Below are positions 14,809 to 23,036 of a DNA stretch of 32,997 nucleotides, one piece after another; position 1 is the first letter of the stretch, and every line of letters starts with the position of its first letter. The notes under the pieces are model-generated. The model saw nothing but the letters and a program-made list of their open reading frames with translations. It was not told where the DNA came from and ran no database searches. A program made the translations under genes and the position numbers. The DNA comes from an uncultured bacterium (GTDB lineage Bacteria > Bacillota > Clostridia > Oscillospirales > Oscillospiraceae): the NCBI GenBank assembly GCA_905214155.1, contig CAJMLC010000002.1, positions 1 to 32,997 on the forward strand, written 5' to 3'.

Positions 14809-16203
14809 TTGCTTATTCGTATCATACCACTGGTTCTTGCCAAAGACGAGGACCGGATCGCCAACATTTATATTATCAAATATGGTCTTCATTGCGGATT
14901 CCGGGGTATTCACGCAACCATGGGATCCGCCGTTTACATAATAATCAGACCCATAATTCTCCCTCCAAGAAGAATCGTGCAAGCCATAAGGGCCGTAGAT
15001 TCCGACCCAATATTTGACGAAAACGAGATAATCCGGGCCGGAAAGCCACGCATCTGTGTCCTTATTTTCTACGTGATAAAATCCGGTAGGTGTCTGATGA
15101 CCGTCTAAAGCGCCTGTTACTACGCTGGTGTGAACTATACACTTGGAGTCCTTGTACATGGTCATGGTCTGGTTGTCGATGTCGACCTCGACATAAGTGC
15201 CGGAAATGTCGAAATTTTCGCCGTTTCTGGTGCAGTTTATCGGGGAATCAAGGTCAGAAAAGTTCAGAGAACAGAGTCTTTCGGTGAGTGTTTCGAGGAG
15301 GGCGGGCTGGTCTACGGTATAATCGACTTTCAGGAAGGAAATCGGAACTTTTGCGCCGGAATAAGCGGAGAAAACGTAGTCAACATAGTGCAAGTCGCAA
15401 TCTTTTGCCCATTTTTGGATGATCGCGGATAAAGCGTCCGAGTCAACGGACAATTTGCCATCGTCCGAGGCGGAAAGCAGTTGAGACAGCGCGCTTTCCG
15501 AGAGGCCACGGGTCTGTCCGTTGATATGAACGTCCAATTTTTGTCCCGATAGGTCGGCAGCAAGGAGTTCCGAGGGATCAAATGCAACATTATTCGTTGT
15601 GATGTCCGGTTTTATGTATAAATTTTCATTTATAGCCATAGTCAGCTCCAATGGCTGTACGGCAATTTTCTGGCTAAGTGTGGCTGTCGTCATGGCTAAC
15701 ACGGCGGCATCGTCGATCTCGGTGCCCTGGGATTCGGTGACGATGCGATAGGCGCCGTCGGAAAATTCGACGTGCGCGTCGGTGGAGGGGGTGCGGCGTT
15801 TGGCGTGGAGGTCGGAGAGAATTTCGCCGGCGTCGAGGCCGTCGGTGACGATGGCGACGGGCTGGGGCTCGGGGCGGGGGGCGCGGAGATATTCGAGGCG
15901 GGTCTTGATCGAGCAGCGGGCGAACGCGTCGGGGTCCATGCGATCGATGGCGGAATAGGGCGCGGAGGCGGCGGCGAGCGTCGCGTCGCGGACGGAGAGG
16001 CCGGCAAGGGAATAGACGCCGACGGCGGAGCCGTTTTCGGTGACGGTCAGGGTGGTGTTCTCGACGGCGGAGATCGCGGCGGAATAGTCAGCGTAGACCG
16101 CGTCGTGGGCCTCGGCGGAGCGGACGAGGGCGAAGCAGATCAGGGCGGCGAGGATCACGAGGAGGACCAAGAGGACAATCAAGACAACTGTACGTTTTTT
16201 CAT
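14806..16203 (-). CDS. L,D-transpeptidase (YkuD domain) with N-terminal membrane anchor
   Basis: The 465-residue protein is anchored by residues 5-29 (TVVLIVLLVLLVILAALICFA). A large extracytoplasmic region (about 40-335) of the VanW-like peptidoglycan-binding type follows. The C-terminal YkuD domain (about 340-462) has the catalytic S427-H-G-C430-V-N, with HQTPTGFYHV and YGPYGLHDSSW upstream. Such enzymes make 3-3 cross-links in peptidoglycan or attach proteins to it, using the cysteine. The start is supported by AAAGGG and a promoter. The 3' two-thirds is AT-richer than the first third; the change comes near 15700, the far edge of the segment that starts inside the neighbouring RluA-family gene. 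Confidence 0.93.
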   Translation of the reverse strand: MKKRTVVLIVLLVLLVILAALICFALVRSAEAHDAVYADYSAAISAVENTTLTVTENGSAVGVYSLAGLSVRDATLAAASAPYSAIDRMDPDAFARCSIKTRLEYLRAPRPEPQPVAIVTDGLDAGEILSDLHAKRRTPSTDAHVEFSDGAYRIVTESQGTEIDDAAVLAMTTATLSQKIAVQPLELTMAINENLYIKPDITTNNVAFDPSELLAADLSGQKLDVHINGQTRGLSESALSQLLSASDDGKLSVDSDALSAIIQKWAKDCDLHYVDYVFSAYSGAKVPISFLKVDYTVDQPALLETLTERLCSLNFSDLDSPINCTRNGENFDISGTYVEVDIDNQTMTMYKDSKCIVHTSVVTGALDGHQTPTGFYHVENKDTDAWLSGPDYLVFVKYWVGIYGPYGLHDSSWRENYGSDYYVNGGSHGCVNTPESAMKTIFDNINVGDPVLVFGKNQWYDTNKQ

Positions 16204-16232
16204 GACGAGGGCCCTTTCGGGTTTTTTGTTTT

Positions 16233-16260
16233 ATTATAGCAGAAAACTGGTTATTTTCAA
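16233..16260 (-). promoter_or_regulatory. Promoter of the L,D-transpeptidase gene
   Basis: On the minus strand TTGAAA (16255-16260) and TATAAT (16233-16238), with an extended TGC before the -10, are 16 bases apart. The start codon at 16203 is about 30 bases downstream of the -10. Confidence 0.72.
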
Positions 16261-16580
16261 GTTCATTGCATAAATTTGTCAAGTGGCTTTAGGCAGGGCG
16301 GCGCCCTGCCGGTTTTTTCGAACCCATTCTTTTCTTTCTCTTTTCGGAGAAAGAATTTTTTCGAACCCATTTCCTTTTCTTCTTTAGAAAAGGAAACGGT
16401 GTCGAGCCGCCAAAGGAAAAGAGAGCGTGGGGAAACCTTCCGAATGGTTTCCCCACACCCCTTCTAACGGCCAAGGGCCTTGCCCTTGGATGCTGCGGCG
16501 TATGGAATGTCGGAGATATACGATAGGAGGTGGGCGGACAGAGTCGTCCGCCCCTACAAGAGGGGCGGGGGGGAGGATAG

Positions 16581-16613
16581 AAAAACCCGGCTGGGGCGGG
16601 AGCCTCAGCCGGG
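16581..16613 (-). terminator. Rho-independent terminator of the SLH protein gene
   Basis: On the minus strand CCCGGCTG (16613-16606) pairs with CAGCCGGG (16593-16586), with inner GGC/GCC pairing, followed by TTTTT (16585-16581). A second hairpin without U-tract, GAGGGCGG with tetraloop TTCG (16632-16651), lies nearer the stop codon and may protect the 3' end. Confidence 0.87.
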
Positions 16614-16680
16614 GGAAATGGTTTGGACGGGGAGGGCGGCGAACCGCCCTCACAGGTCTTATTTCATTTTTGAGGGGTGA

Positions 16681-19600
16681 TTACTTGACAACCTTGAAGG
16701 TGACAACAACAGTCCCGCCAGCGGTGACCGTAAAGGTCTCAGTGGAGCCGTTCGCATCAGCGACACCAGAAATCAGCGCGTTTGCGAGGGCCTCATTCGT
16801 CCAAGTCAAAGTATTACCACCAGCAACGGCAGTCTTCAACTGAGCGAAAGTGGTGGTGTAAGCGTTAGGAGCAACGTTGGTCTGAGTAGCAATCTTGTTC
16901 ACAGCGCCCTGCTCGGTGCCATAAATATCGACGAACTGAACCTGATAGACAACAGTGCCAAGGGTGGGGAGGACCGGAGTCGAAGGAGTAGTAGCCTGAT
17001 CGCAAACATAAACCTTGTCGATGACCTTGCTGATGCCAGTCTCAGTGTAGATGATGTAGAGAACCTTATCGGTCATATCATCCGCCAGAGTACCAACGAC
17101 CTCAGTCGTGCCAGTGACATTGTAGCGGTCTGCAGTCGTGCCGCCAACAGCCGTAATAACGCCATTGGATCTGGTAGCGCCAACGATCTTCGCAACCTTG
17201 GACTTGCCATCCTTGTTGTAGTTGAACGGCATAGGCTCCTTGGACTGCATTGCACTCGTAAGCACGTCGCCGGTAGCATCCGCAACAACGTTGTTGTTCG
17301 CAGCCGCCTCAGCAGTCGTGGTGACCTTGGTGACCTTGGTGGCATAGCCATTGGTGTACTCAACATAGAAGAGCTGGCCAATGCTGGTGTCAGAGGTCAG
17401 AGCCGTCACGATCGCCGGAACAGTGGTGGTCAGGCCATCCTTGTCGAGGACCTTCAGCGTAGCAACGGAGCCATCCTCAGCCGGGACCGGGAGAGTCAGT
17501 TCCCAATAGTTCACGCCGCCCAGAGTCTTGAGCTGTGCGGAGTACGCGGAGCTGTTGATGTAAACGAAGTTCTTTGCAGTGGAATCAACGGTCTCGCCGA
17601 TGATGTAGACGTAAGTAGCAACGCCATTGCTCAGAACATAGTCAACCGTAGCGCCAGTCTTGAAGGACGGAACCTCGTTGATGCCAGCAGCCGGAGTGTA
17701 GGTGAAGCCAGCAGCCTCAGTGCCGGAACGATACAGGAACTTGGTGTTGGTATCGACAGCGACAGTAACGGCAGCACCATTGACAGTGCCAGTGAAGTAG
17801 CCAGCCTTGTTGGTGACAGTAGCAGCAGTAGCTTCGGGAGTGACAACGGTGAGCGCAACAGTACCGTCAGACAGAGTCTCGATCTGCATCAGGTGGCCGT
17901 GGATGATGTCATTGTGGTTAGCATCATTGATGTTATCAGCAGTAGCATTAGCAGCAGCGCTCTGTGCAACGTACAGATAGCCATTAACAGCCGTGCCAGC
18001 CTTGAACGCCATGGTGTTGGCACTCGAAGAACCAGTGTAAGCGTCAGCAACCGGCGTGTAGACGGTGCCCATCGTGGTCAGCTTCACGGAGCTAACAGTA
18101 ACGGTGTTGGGAGTGCCGTCGACATAAGTCACGTCAGCCATGACCTTGCCAGCGCCGCCGGTAGCCGGTTCCCAATACATCTTGGTGATAACGCCATAGT
18201 TGTAGATGGTATCGATGTTGGCAGCGCCGATCAGGTTGCCATACTGGTCCTTGAACCAGGTGTGCTTTGCAGTCTCAACGCCAGCCTCGTCGAGGAGGAA
18301 CTTGTAAGCATCGTCGTAGGTAGTGCCTTCGACAGTGTGCTTCTTAGTGTTGTACCAGATCACGGACTGGGCGCCTTCGAAGGACTCAGCCTTGCCGACG
18401 ATCTCGCCGTACTGAGCGTCCTTGTTCACGCCGGAAGTGCTGATCACACCAGAGGTCTTTTCGTTGCCAGTAGCAGTGTAAGCATTGAGCAGGACATAGT
18501 CGCCCTTGGCATAGGTGTAGTTGGAATCGCTCGTCAGAGTGACCTTGGAGCCACCAGCCACATCGTAAGCAGTCAGGGTGATAGTAGCATAGCTCTTCAC
18601 ATGGCCAGCGGCGTCGTAGGCGACGTCCTTGACGCCCTCGACCTTGGCGAGGAAGGTGTCGATCATGACGATGCGATCGTCATAGACATAGGTCGCACGG
18701 CCCTGCGCACCGATGGTGTTGACAGTGTCAAGCTGCTGAACAACATACTTCGAAACGTTGGAACCATTGACATAGACGGTGTAGGTCTTTTCCTTCTCGG
18801 ACTGAGCAACATCGTTCGCAATGGTGCATTCGGTAACAGCGGTGTAGTAGGTAGCATCAGCAGCCTCGAGGTACTGGCCGATGGTGGCAGTGCCCTTGGT
18901 CCACTTGTGAGCCGGGCGGCCCCACTTGTCATAGGAGTCTTCCAGCTTCAGGCCGAAGTCCTTGGCGAGGAGCTCATGCGCGTAGTTGTTCTGCGCGCCG
19001 TTCGGGGAAACGTAGACAGCAGCAGCAGCCGTGGTGGTGTTGCCGATGGTCCAGTAGCCGAGCTTGGCGTTCCAAACGAGGTTGGTGATGGTCTGGCCAT
19101 AGACGACCTTCTCAGCCTTGAGGGCGTTGAGCATGATCTGGGCAGCTTCGTCACGGGTCAGGGCAGCGTTCGGATCGAAGTCCTTGCCGAGACCGGCAAG
19201 CAGCTTCTTAGCCTTGGCAAGCTCGAGGGTGTTGACAGCCCAAGAGGAGCCGACGAGACCTTCTTTGTTCTGGTCGTAGCCGAGGACGACGAGGACCATC
19301 TTCAGGAACTCGGTGCCCTTGACGTTCGCCTTGGGAACGAAGGAGGTGGCATTCTTACCAGCGATGATGCCCGCGCGATAGCCGTAGGCAACATAGCTCT
19401 CGCCCCAGCGGCCCTTCATGTCAGCGAAGGGGTTGGCGGAGGTGTAGAGGCTGGAGATGTCGGTGGACTTGTTGGCAAAGATCGCAATGATCTTGGCCGC
19501 CTCTTCACGGGTGATGTTCTTGGCAGGCTTGAAGCTCTTGTCAGCCGGATAGCCTTCCAGAACCTTGATGTAGGAAAGAACGTCGACAGCTTCAACGTTC

Positions 19601-19713
19601 TTTACGTCCTTCGCATCAGCGAAGTCCGCGGTCTTTGCGCTGGCGACGGTCGCGAAGCTGAGAAGGGTCGCGATGGCGAGAACCAGAGCAAGAACCTTTT
19701 TGAAGTTCTTCAT
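16681..19713 (-). CDS. Abundant S-layer-homology (SLH) surface protein
   Basis: The 1010-residue product has a signal peptide (1-26, KKVLALVLAIATLLSFATVASA). The N-terminal SLH repeats cover about 30-205: FADAKDVKNVEAVDVLSYIK with ITREEAAKIIAIFAN; PFADMKGRWGESYVAYGYRA; AALTRDEAAQIMLNALKA. They bind secondary cell-wall polymer. The remaining ~800 residues are Thr/Val/Ala-rich, low in Cys, and have no enzyme motif I recognise, as expected of an S-layer or surface-array protein. Codon use is narrow and T/A-leaning compared with its neighbours, a perfect -10/-35 spacing and strong AGGAGG precede it, and it has its own terminator; together these suggest very high expression. Whether it is the main S-layer protein is inference. 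Confidence 0.9.
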   Translation of the reverse strand: MKNFKKVLALVLAIATLLSFATVASAKTADFADAKDVKNVEAVDVLSYIKVLEGYPADKSFKPAKNITREEAAKIIAIFANKSTDISSLYTSANPFADMKGRWGESYVAYGYRAGIIAGKNATSFVPKANVKGTEFLKMVLVVLGYDQNKEGLVGSSWAVNTLELAKAKKLLAGLGKDFDPNAALTRDEAAQIMLNALKAEKVVYGQTITNLVWNAKLGYWTIGNTTTAAAAVYVSPNGAQNNYAHELLAKDFGLKLEDSYDKWGRPAHKWTKGTATIGQYLEAADATYYTAVTECTIANDVAQSEKEKTYTVYVNGSNVSKYVVQQLDTVNTIGAQGRATYVYDDRIVMIDTFLAKVEGVKDVAYDAAGHVKSYATITLTAYDVAGGSKVTLTSDSNYTYAKGDYVLLNAYTATGNEKTSGVISTSGVNKDAQYGEIVGKAESFEGAQSVIWYNTKKHTVEGTTYDDAYKFLLDEAGVETAKHTWFKDQYGNLIGAANIDTIYNYGVITKMYWEPATGGAGKVMADVTYVDGTPNTVTVSSVKLTTMGTVYTPVADAYTGSSSANTMAFKAGTAVNGYLYVAQSAAANATADNINDANHNDIIHGHLMQIETLSDGTVALTVVTPEATAATVTNKAGYFTGTVNGAAVTVAVDTNTKFLYRSGTEAAGFTYTPAAGINEVPSFKTGATVDYVLSNGVATYVYIIGETVDSTAKNFVYINSSAYSAQLKTLGGVNYWELTLPVPAEDGSVATLKVLDKDGLTTTVPAIVTALTSDTSIGQLFYVEYTNGYATKVTKVTTTAEAAANNNVVADATGDVLTSAMQSKEPMPFNYNKDGKSKVAKIVGATRSNGVITAVGGTTADRYNVTGTTEVVGTLADDMTDKVLYIIYTETGISKVIDKVYVCDQATTPSTPVLPTLGTVVYQVQFVDIYGTEQGAVNKIATQTNVAPNAYTTTFAQLKTAVAGGNTLTWTNEALANALISGVADANGSTETFTVTAGGTVVVTFKVVK

Positions 19714-19740
19714 AATGAATTCCTCCTGTTTTATTTTACT

Positions 19741-19754
19741 GGGCGCAAGCGCCC
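19741..19754 (-). promoter_or_regulatory. 5'-UTR hairpin of the SLH gene
   Basis: GGGCGC-TT-GCGCCC forms a compact hairpin on the minus strand in the middle of the short leader, between transcription start (about 19763) and the AGGAGG site. Such leader hairpins often stabilise abundant mRNAs; this role is inferred. Confidence 0.5.
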
Positions 19755-19769
19755 CGTAATGATGGACTC

Positions 19770-19798
19770 ATCATAATCCATGAAAGGGAAAACGTCAA
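19770..19798 (-). promoter_or_regulatory. Sigma-A-type promoter of the SLH gene
   Basis: On the minus strand TTGACG (19793-19798) and TATGAT (19770-19775) are exactly 17 bases apart, giving a leader of about 50 bases. Confidence 0.78.
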
Positions 19799-19842
19799 GA
19801 GGGTGCGAGGGTTTGTAATTTAGATGTAATATAGGCCCCCTC

Positions 19843-19891
19843 TTCTCCCCCAGTCGCCTACGGTGACAGCCCCCTCTTGGTAGAGGGGGCC
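19843..19891. repeat. Dispersed repeat downstream of ileS, possible terminator
   Basis: On the minus strand GGCCCCCTC-TACCAA-GAGGGGGC is followed by GTCACCGTAGGCGAC and a second GAGGGGGCC. It is a diverged relative of the CTCCCTT...AAGGGAG plus GTC..GAC repeats at 2071 and 25263. It lies just after the ileS stop and could end ileS transcription, although no U-run follows. Confidence 0.6.
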
Positions 19892-19904
19892 GTTGGTGCG
19901 GTGC

Positions 19905-22712
19905 TTATTCGAAGGTGACGTCCAGCGCTTTGCAGACGGCGGCACAGCGCGGGCAGAGGTCGTGCTCGTCGGCCTCGGTCGAGTGCATCCAGCAGCGCGG
20001 GCACTTCGTGCCCTTCGCTTCGGTGACGGCGACGGTGAGGCCCGGGAAGTTCGTGCCATTGCCGACGACCGCGCCTTCTTTCGGCTTTTCATCGGTGACG
20101 GCGACGTTCGAGACGATGAAGAGCTCGGCGAGGTTCATGCCGGAGACGGCCTGGACGGCCTCGGCGGCGGCTGCGTCGACCGCGGTCAGGGCGACGTGCG
20201 CCTCAAGCGATTTGCCGATGCGCTTGTCGGCGCGGGCGGTCTCGAGGACGCCGTTGACATCCGAGCGGAGACGGAACGCGAAGTCCCACGCGGCCATCCG
20301 TTCGGCGGAGAGGGCGTAGTCCGTGTACGGCCTGGACATCTCGTTGAGGACGACGTTGCGCGCGTCGTCGCAGTCGCGGTGCGGCATCTGGAGCCAGATC
20401 TCGTTGCAGGTGAAGGCGAGGATCGGCGCGAAGAGCTTCGTCATCGCATCGAGGATCATCCAGAGCGCGCTCTGTGCGCTGCGGCGGGAGGCGGAGTCCG
20501 CGCCGTCGCAGTAGAGGTGATCCTTGATGATGTCGAGATAGAGGCTGGAGAGCGTAACGACGCAGAAGTCGTTGACGGCGTGGGAAACGGTGAAGAACTC
20601 ATAGTTCTGATACGCCGTTTCGCAGCGGGCCATCAGGTCGTTCAGCTTCGTGACGGCCCAACGGTCCAGCTCCGCCATGTCGGCGGGCGCGGTGATGTGG
20701 TTCGGGTCGAAGTCGACGAGGTTGTCGAGGCAGAATTTTGCGGTGTTGCGGAACTTGAGATAGTTCTGGCTCAGCTGCTGGAAGATGGCGTCGGAGCAGC
20801 GGACGTCGACATGATAGTCGGCAGAGCCTGCCCAGAGGCGGCAGATGTCAGCGCCGTATTTCTTGAACACGTCGGCGGGATCAACGCCGTTGCCGAGGGA
20901 TTTGTGCATGGCCTTGCCCTCGCCGTCGACGGTCCAGCCGTGGGTGACGCACTCTTTAAAGGGAGCGCCCTTGCCCAGCGCGCCGACGGCGGTCAGCAGC
21001 GAGGACTGGAACCAGCCGCGATACTGATCGAGGCCCTCGAGATAGACGGTCGCGGGCCAGAAGCCCTGATCCTTCTGCATGGAGGCGAAGTGCGTGGAGC
21101 CGGAGTCGAACCAGCCGTCGAGCGTGTCGGTCTCCTTGTCGAAGTGCTTGCCGCCGCAGTGCGGGCAGACGAAGTTTTCGGGGACGAGTTCGTCAGCCTC
21201 GCGCTCGAACCAGACATTCGAGCCGAATTCGCCGAAGAGCTTCGAAATGTTGGCGATGGTCTCGTCGGTGCAGACGGGCTTGCCGCAGTCCTTGCAGTAG
21301 AAGACCGGGATCGGCAGGCCCCAGCGGCGCTGACGCGAGATGCACCAGTCGGCACGCTCGCGGATCATGGCCTTCATGCGGTCGATGCCCCAGCCGGGGA
21401 TCCAGCGGACGTCGTCGCACGCCGCGCACGCCTCGTCCTTGAACGAGTCGACCGAGCAGAACCACTGCGGAGTCGCGCGGAAGATGATCGGCTTCTTGCA
21501 GCGCCAGCAATGCGGATAGCTGTGGACGATCTCTTCGGACGCGAACAGGCGGCCCGATTCTTTCATATCGTTCAGGATGACGGGGTTGGACTCTTCAACG
21601 AGCATGCCCTCATATTTTCCGGCATAGTCGGTGTGGCGGCCCTGATCGTTGACGGGGACGACCATGTCCATGCCGTAGCGGCGGCAGGTCTGATAATCGT
21701 CAGCGCCGAAGCCGGGCGCGGTGTGGACGCAGCCGGTACCGGAATCCATCGTGACGTAGTCGGCCAGAACAAGGCGGCTGGTCTTCGGCAGGAAGGGATG
21801 ATCGGCCAGCATATTTTCATAGAAGCTGCCCGGATGGGTCTCGACGATGCTGTAATGCTCGACATTGCCCACGCGCATGACCTTCTCGGCCAGCGCCTCG
21901 GCAACGATATACATCTCACCGTTGTCCTCGTTCTTTACGACAGCGTAGCTCTCGCTTGGGTGCAGGGCGATGGCGAGGTTGCCGGGGAGCGTCCAAATCG
22001 TGGTCGTCCAGATGATGAAGTTCAGCTTGGACTTGTCGAGGTGGCTCAGCTTGCCGAGGTCGTCGTGCATGGCGAACTTGACATAGACGGTGGTGCAGGG
22101 GTCGTCCTGATATTCGATCTCGGCCTCGGCCAGGGCCGTCTCGTCGTGATAGCACCAGTAGACGGGCTTCAGGCCCTTATAGATGTAGCCCTTCTTGTAC
22201 ATCGCACCGAAGACCTTGACCTCCTCGGCCTCGAAGCCGGGGTTCATGGTCTTGTACGGATGTTCCCAGTCGCCGAGGACGCCGAGGCGCTTGAAGCCCT
22301 CCATCTGCACGTCGATATAATGCTGGGCAAAATCGTGGCAGGCGGAGCGGAAGGCCGCGACGGACATCTGTTTGCGGTTCAGCTTGTTCTGCTTGATGAT
22401 GGCGGACTCGATCGGCATACCGTGGTTGTCCCAGCCGGGGATGTAGGGCGTATAATAGCCGCGCATCGCCGCGGAGCGGATCATGAAGTCCTTGATGCAC
22501 TTGTTGAGCGCATGGCCCATGTGCAGCGCGCCGTTCGAGAACGGAGGGCCGTCGTGCAGGGCGAAGCGGGGCTTGCCGTCGTTTTTCTTGAGCAGCTCGT
22601 GGTAGAGGTCCATGTCGTACCACTGCTGGAGCATATCCGGCTCGCGCATCGGCAGGCCGCCGCGCATCGGGAAGCCGGATTTGCTCATGTTGAGCGTCTT
22701 TTTGTATTCCAT
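19905..22712 (-). CDS. ileS: Isoleucyl-tRNA synthetase
   Basis: The 935-residue enzyme charges tRNA-Ile. Visible landmarks are GPPFSNGALHMGHALNK with the HIGH-type H64-M-G-H67, the editing domain (IIWTTTIWTLPGNLAIA and GTGCVHTAPGFGADDY), WCISRQRRWGLPIPVFYC, and DSGSTHF. The KMSKS-type motif reads A601-M-H-K-S605. The C-terminus carries a zinc knuckle (CPRCW ... CPRCAAVC), and the length fits type 1 IleRS. The start at 22712 follows AAAGGAG; in-frame sequence upstream is the T-box leader and not coding. It is controlled by a T-box with an isoleucine specifier. It ends in a dispersed repeat, with the SLH gene beyond. Confidence 0.98.
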   Translation of the reverse strand: MEYKKTLNMSKSGFPMRGGLPMREPDMLQQWYDMDLYHELLKKNDGKPRFALHDGPPFSNGALHMGHALNKCIKDFMIRSAAMRGYYTPYIPGWDNHGMPIESAIIKQNKLNRKQMSVAAFRSACHDFAQHYIDVQMEGFKRLGVLGDWEHPYKTMNPGFEAEEVKVFGAMYKKGYIYKGLKPVYWCYHDETALAEAEIEYQDDPCTTVYVKFAMHDDLGKLSHLDKSKLNFIIWTTTIWTLPGNLAIALHPSESYAVVKNEDNGEMYIVAEALAEKVMRVGNVEHYSIVETHPGSFYENMLADHPFLPKTSRLVLADYVTMDSGTGCVHTAPGFGADDYQTCRRYGMDMVVPVNDQGRHTDYAGKYEGMLVEESNPVILNDMKESGRLFASEEIVHSYPHCWRCKKPIIFRATPQWFCSVDSFKDEACAACDDVRWIPGWGIDRMKAMIRERADWCISRQRRWGLPIPVFYCKDCGKPVCTDETIANISKLFGEFGSNVWFEREADELVPENFVCPHCGGKHFDKETDTLDGWFDSGSTHFASMQKDQGFWPATVYLEGLDQYRGWFQSSLLTAVGALGKGAPFKECVTHGWTVDGEGKAMHKSLGNGVDPADVFKKYGADICRLWAGSADYHVDVRCSDAIFQQLSQNYLKFRNTAKFCLDNLVDFDPNHITAPADMAELDRWAVTKLNDLMARCETAYQNYEFFTVSHAVNDFCVVTLSSLYLDIIKDHLYCDGADSASRRSAQSALWMILDAMTKLFAPILAFTCNEIWLQMPHRDCDDARNVVLNEMSRPYTDYALSAERMAAWDFAFRLRSDVNGVLETARADKRIGKSLEAHVALTAVDAAAAEAVQAVSGMNLAELFIVSNVAVTDEKPKEGAVVGNGTNFPGLTVAVTEAKGTKCPRCWMHSTEADEHDLCPRCAAVCKALDVTFE

Positions 22713-22745
22713 GTCAAATTCTCCTTTGAACACATTATATAATGT

Positions 22746-22778
22746 AAAAAATCGCCCCGAGAATGATCTCAGGGCGAT
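22746..22778 (-). terminator. T-box-controlled terminator upstream of ileS
   Basis: ATCGCCCTGAG and CTCGGGGCGAT form an 11-bp stem (22778-22751 on the minus strand) followed by six U. The 5' arm lies shortly after the T-box sequence, so antiterminator and terminator are alternative folds. Confidence 0.92.
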
Positions 22779-22999
22779 AAGCCTACCGCGGTACCACCTG
22801 AATTCCCGCCTTGCGGCGGACACTCTGCCTCTGTAACGGGAGGACCCGGCCCGGCTTAGTGACCTTGCGGCGTTCGGCGGGCTGCTCCAAGGGGATATTC
22901 AGACCCTTCTGCGGCTGCCTCGCACCGGCCGGCAGCTCTCTGACGCAGGGAATGGGATCTTACTTGTCCTTTTCAACGCAGCGATCTTCAATTCATACA
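22746..22999 (-). promoter_or_regulatory. T-box riboswitch (isoleucine) leader of ileS
   Basis: The minus strand between promoter and ileS contains the nearly invariant T-box AGGTGGTACCGCGG (22786-22799). This is followed by a terminator: ATCGCCC...GGGCGAT stem (22751-22778) and TTTTTT. In the stem I region GAATATCCCC holds AUC (22894-22896), an isoleucine codon in a suitable specifier position. Uncharged tRNA-Ile would pair with both AUC and the T-box and prevent termination. The 14-base palindrome ACATTATATAATGT (22732-22745) lies between terminator and ribosome binding site. Confidence 0.95.
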
Positions 23000-23004
23000 A
23001 GGGT

Positions 23005-23033
23005 AGTTTACCCACTTGTTCACAATTTGTCAA
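23005..23033 (-). promoter_or_regulatory. Sigma-A-type promoter of ileS
   Basis: TTGACA (23028-23033) and TAAACT (23005-23010) on the minus strand have a 17-base spacer. The -35 begins four bases after the stop codon of the upstream TtcA-family gene. Confidence 0.8.
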
Positions 23034-23036
23034 GGG

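Larger units (their letters stand above)
16204..16680. repeat. Intergenic region with repeat cluster between L,D-transpeptidase and SLH genes
   Basis: This 477-base gap contains no supportable gene. From the left it holds the L,D-transpeptidase promoter, a GGCAGGGCGGCGCCCTGCC hairpin (about 16293-16311), and TTTTTTCGAACCCATT twice (16313-16328 and 16356-16371), each followed by a TTCTTTTC-type pyrimidine tract with a purine partner. Then come a GGGGAAACC/GGTTTCCCC hairpin (about 16430-16455), CCAAGGGC/GCCCTTGG (about 16470-16489), and a copy of the GGGCGGAC...GTCCGCCC hairpin (16532-16557). The SLH terminator hairpins occupy 16581-16651. Confidence 0.75.

Noticed and set aside
17893..19776. 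627-codon plus-strand frame opposite the SLH gene
   Set aside because: Antisense of a biased, highly expressed gene; it also runs over the SLH promoter and ribosome binding site.
19893..22742. 949-codon open frame on the plus strand opposite ileS
   Set aside because: It is the mirror of the ileS coding strand in high-GC DNA, lacks a ribosome binding site and any recognisable domain, and has an Arg/Val/Glu/Gly-dominated composition typical of antisense frames.
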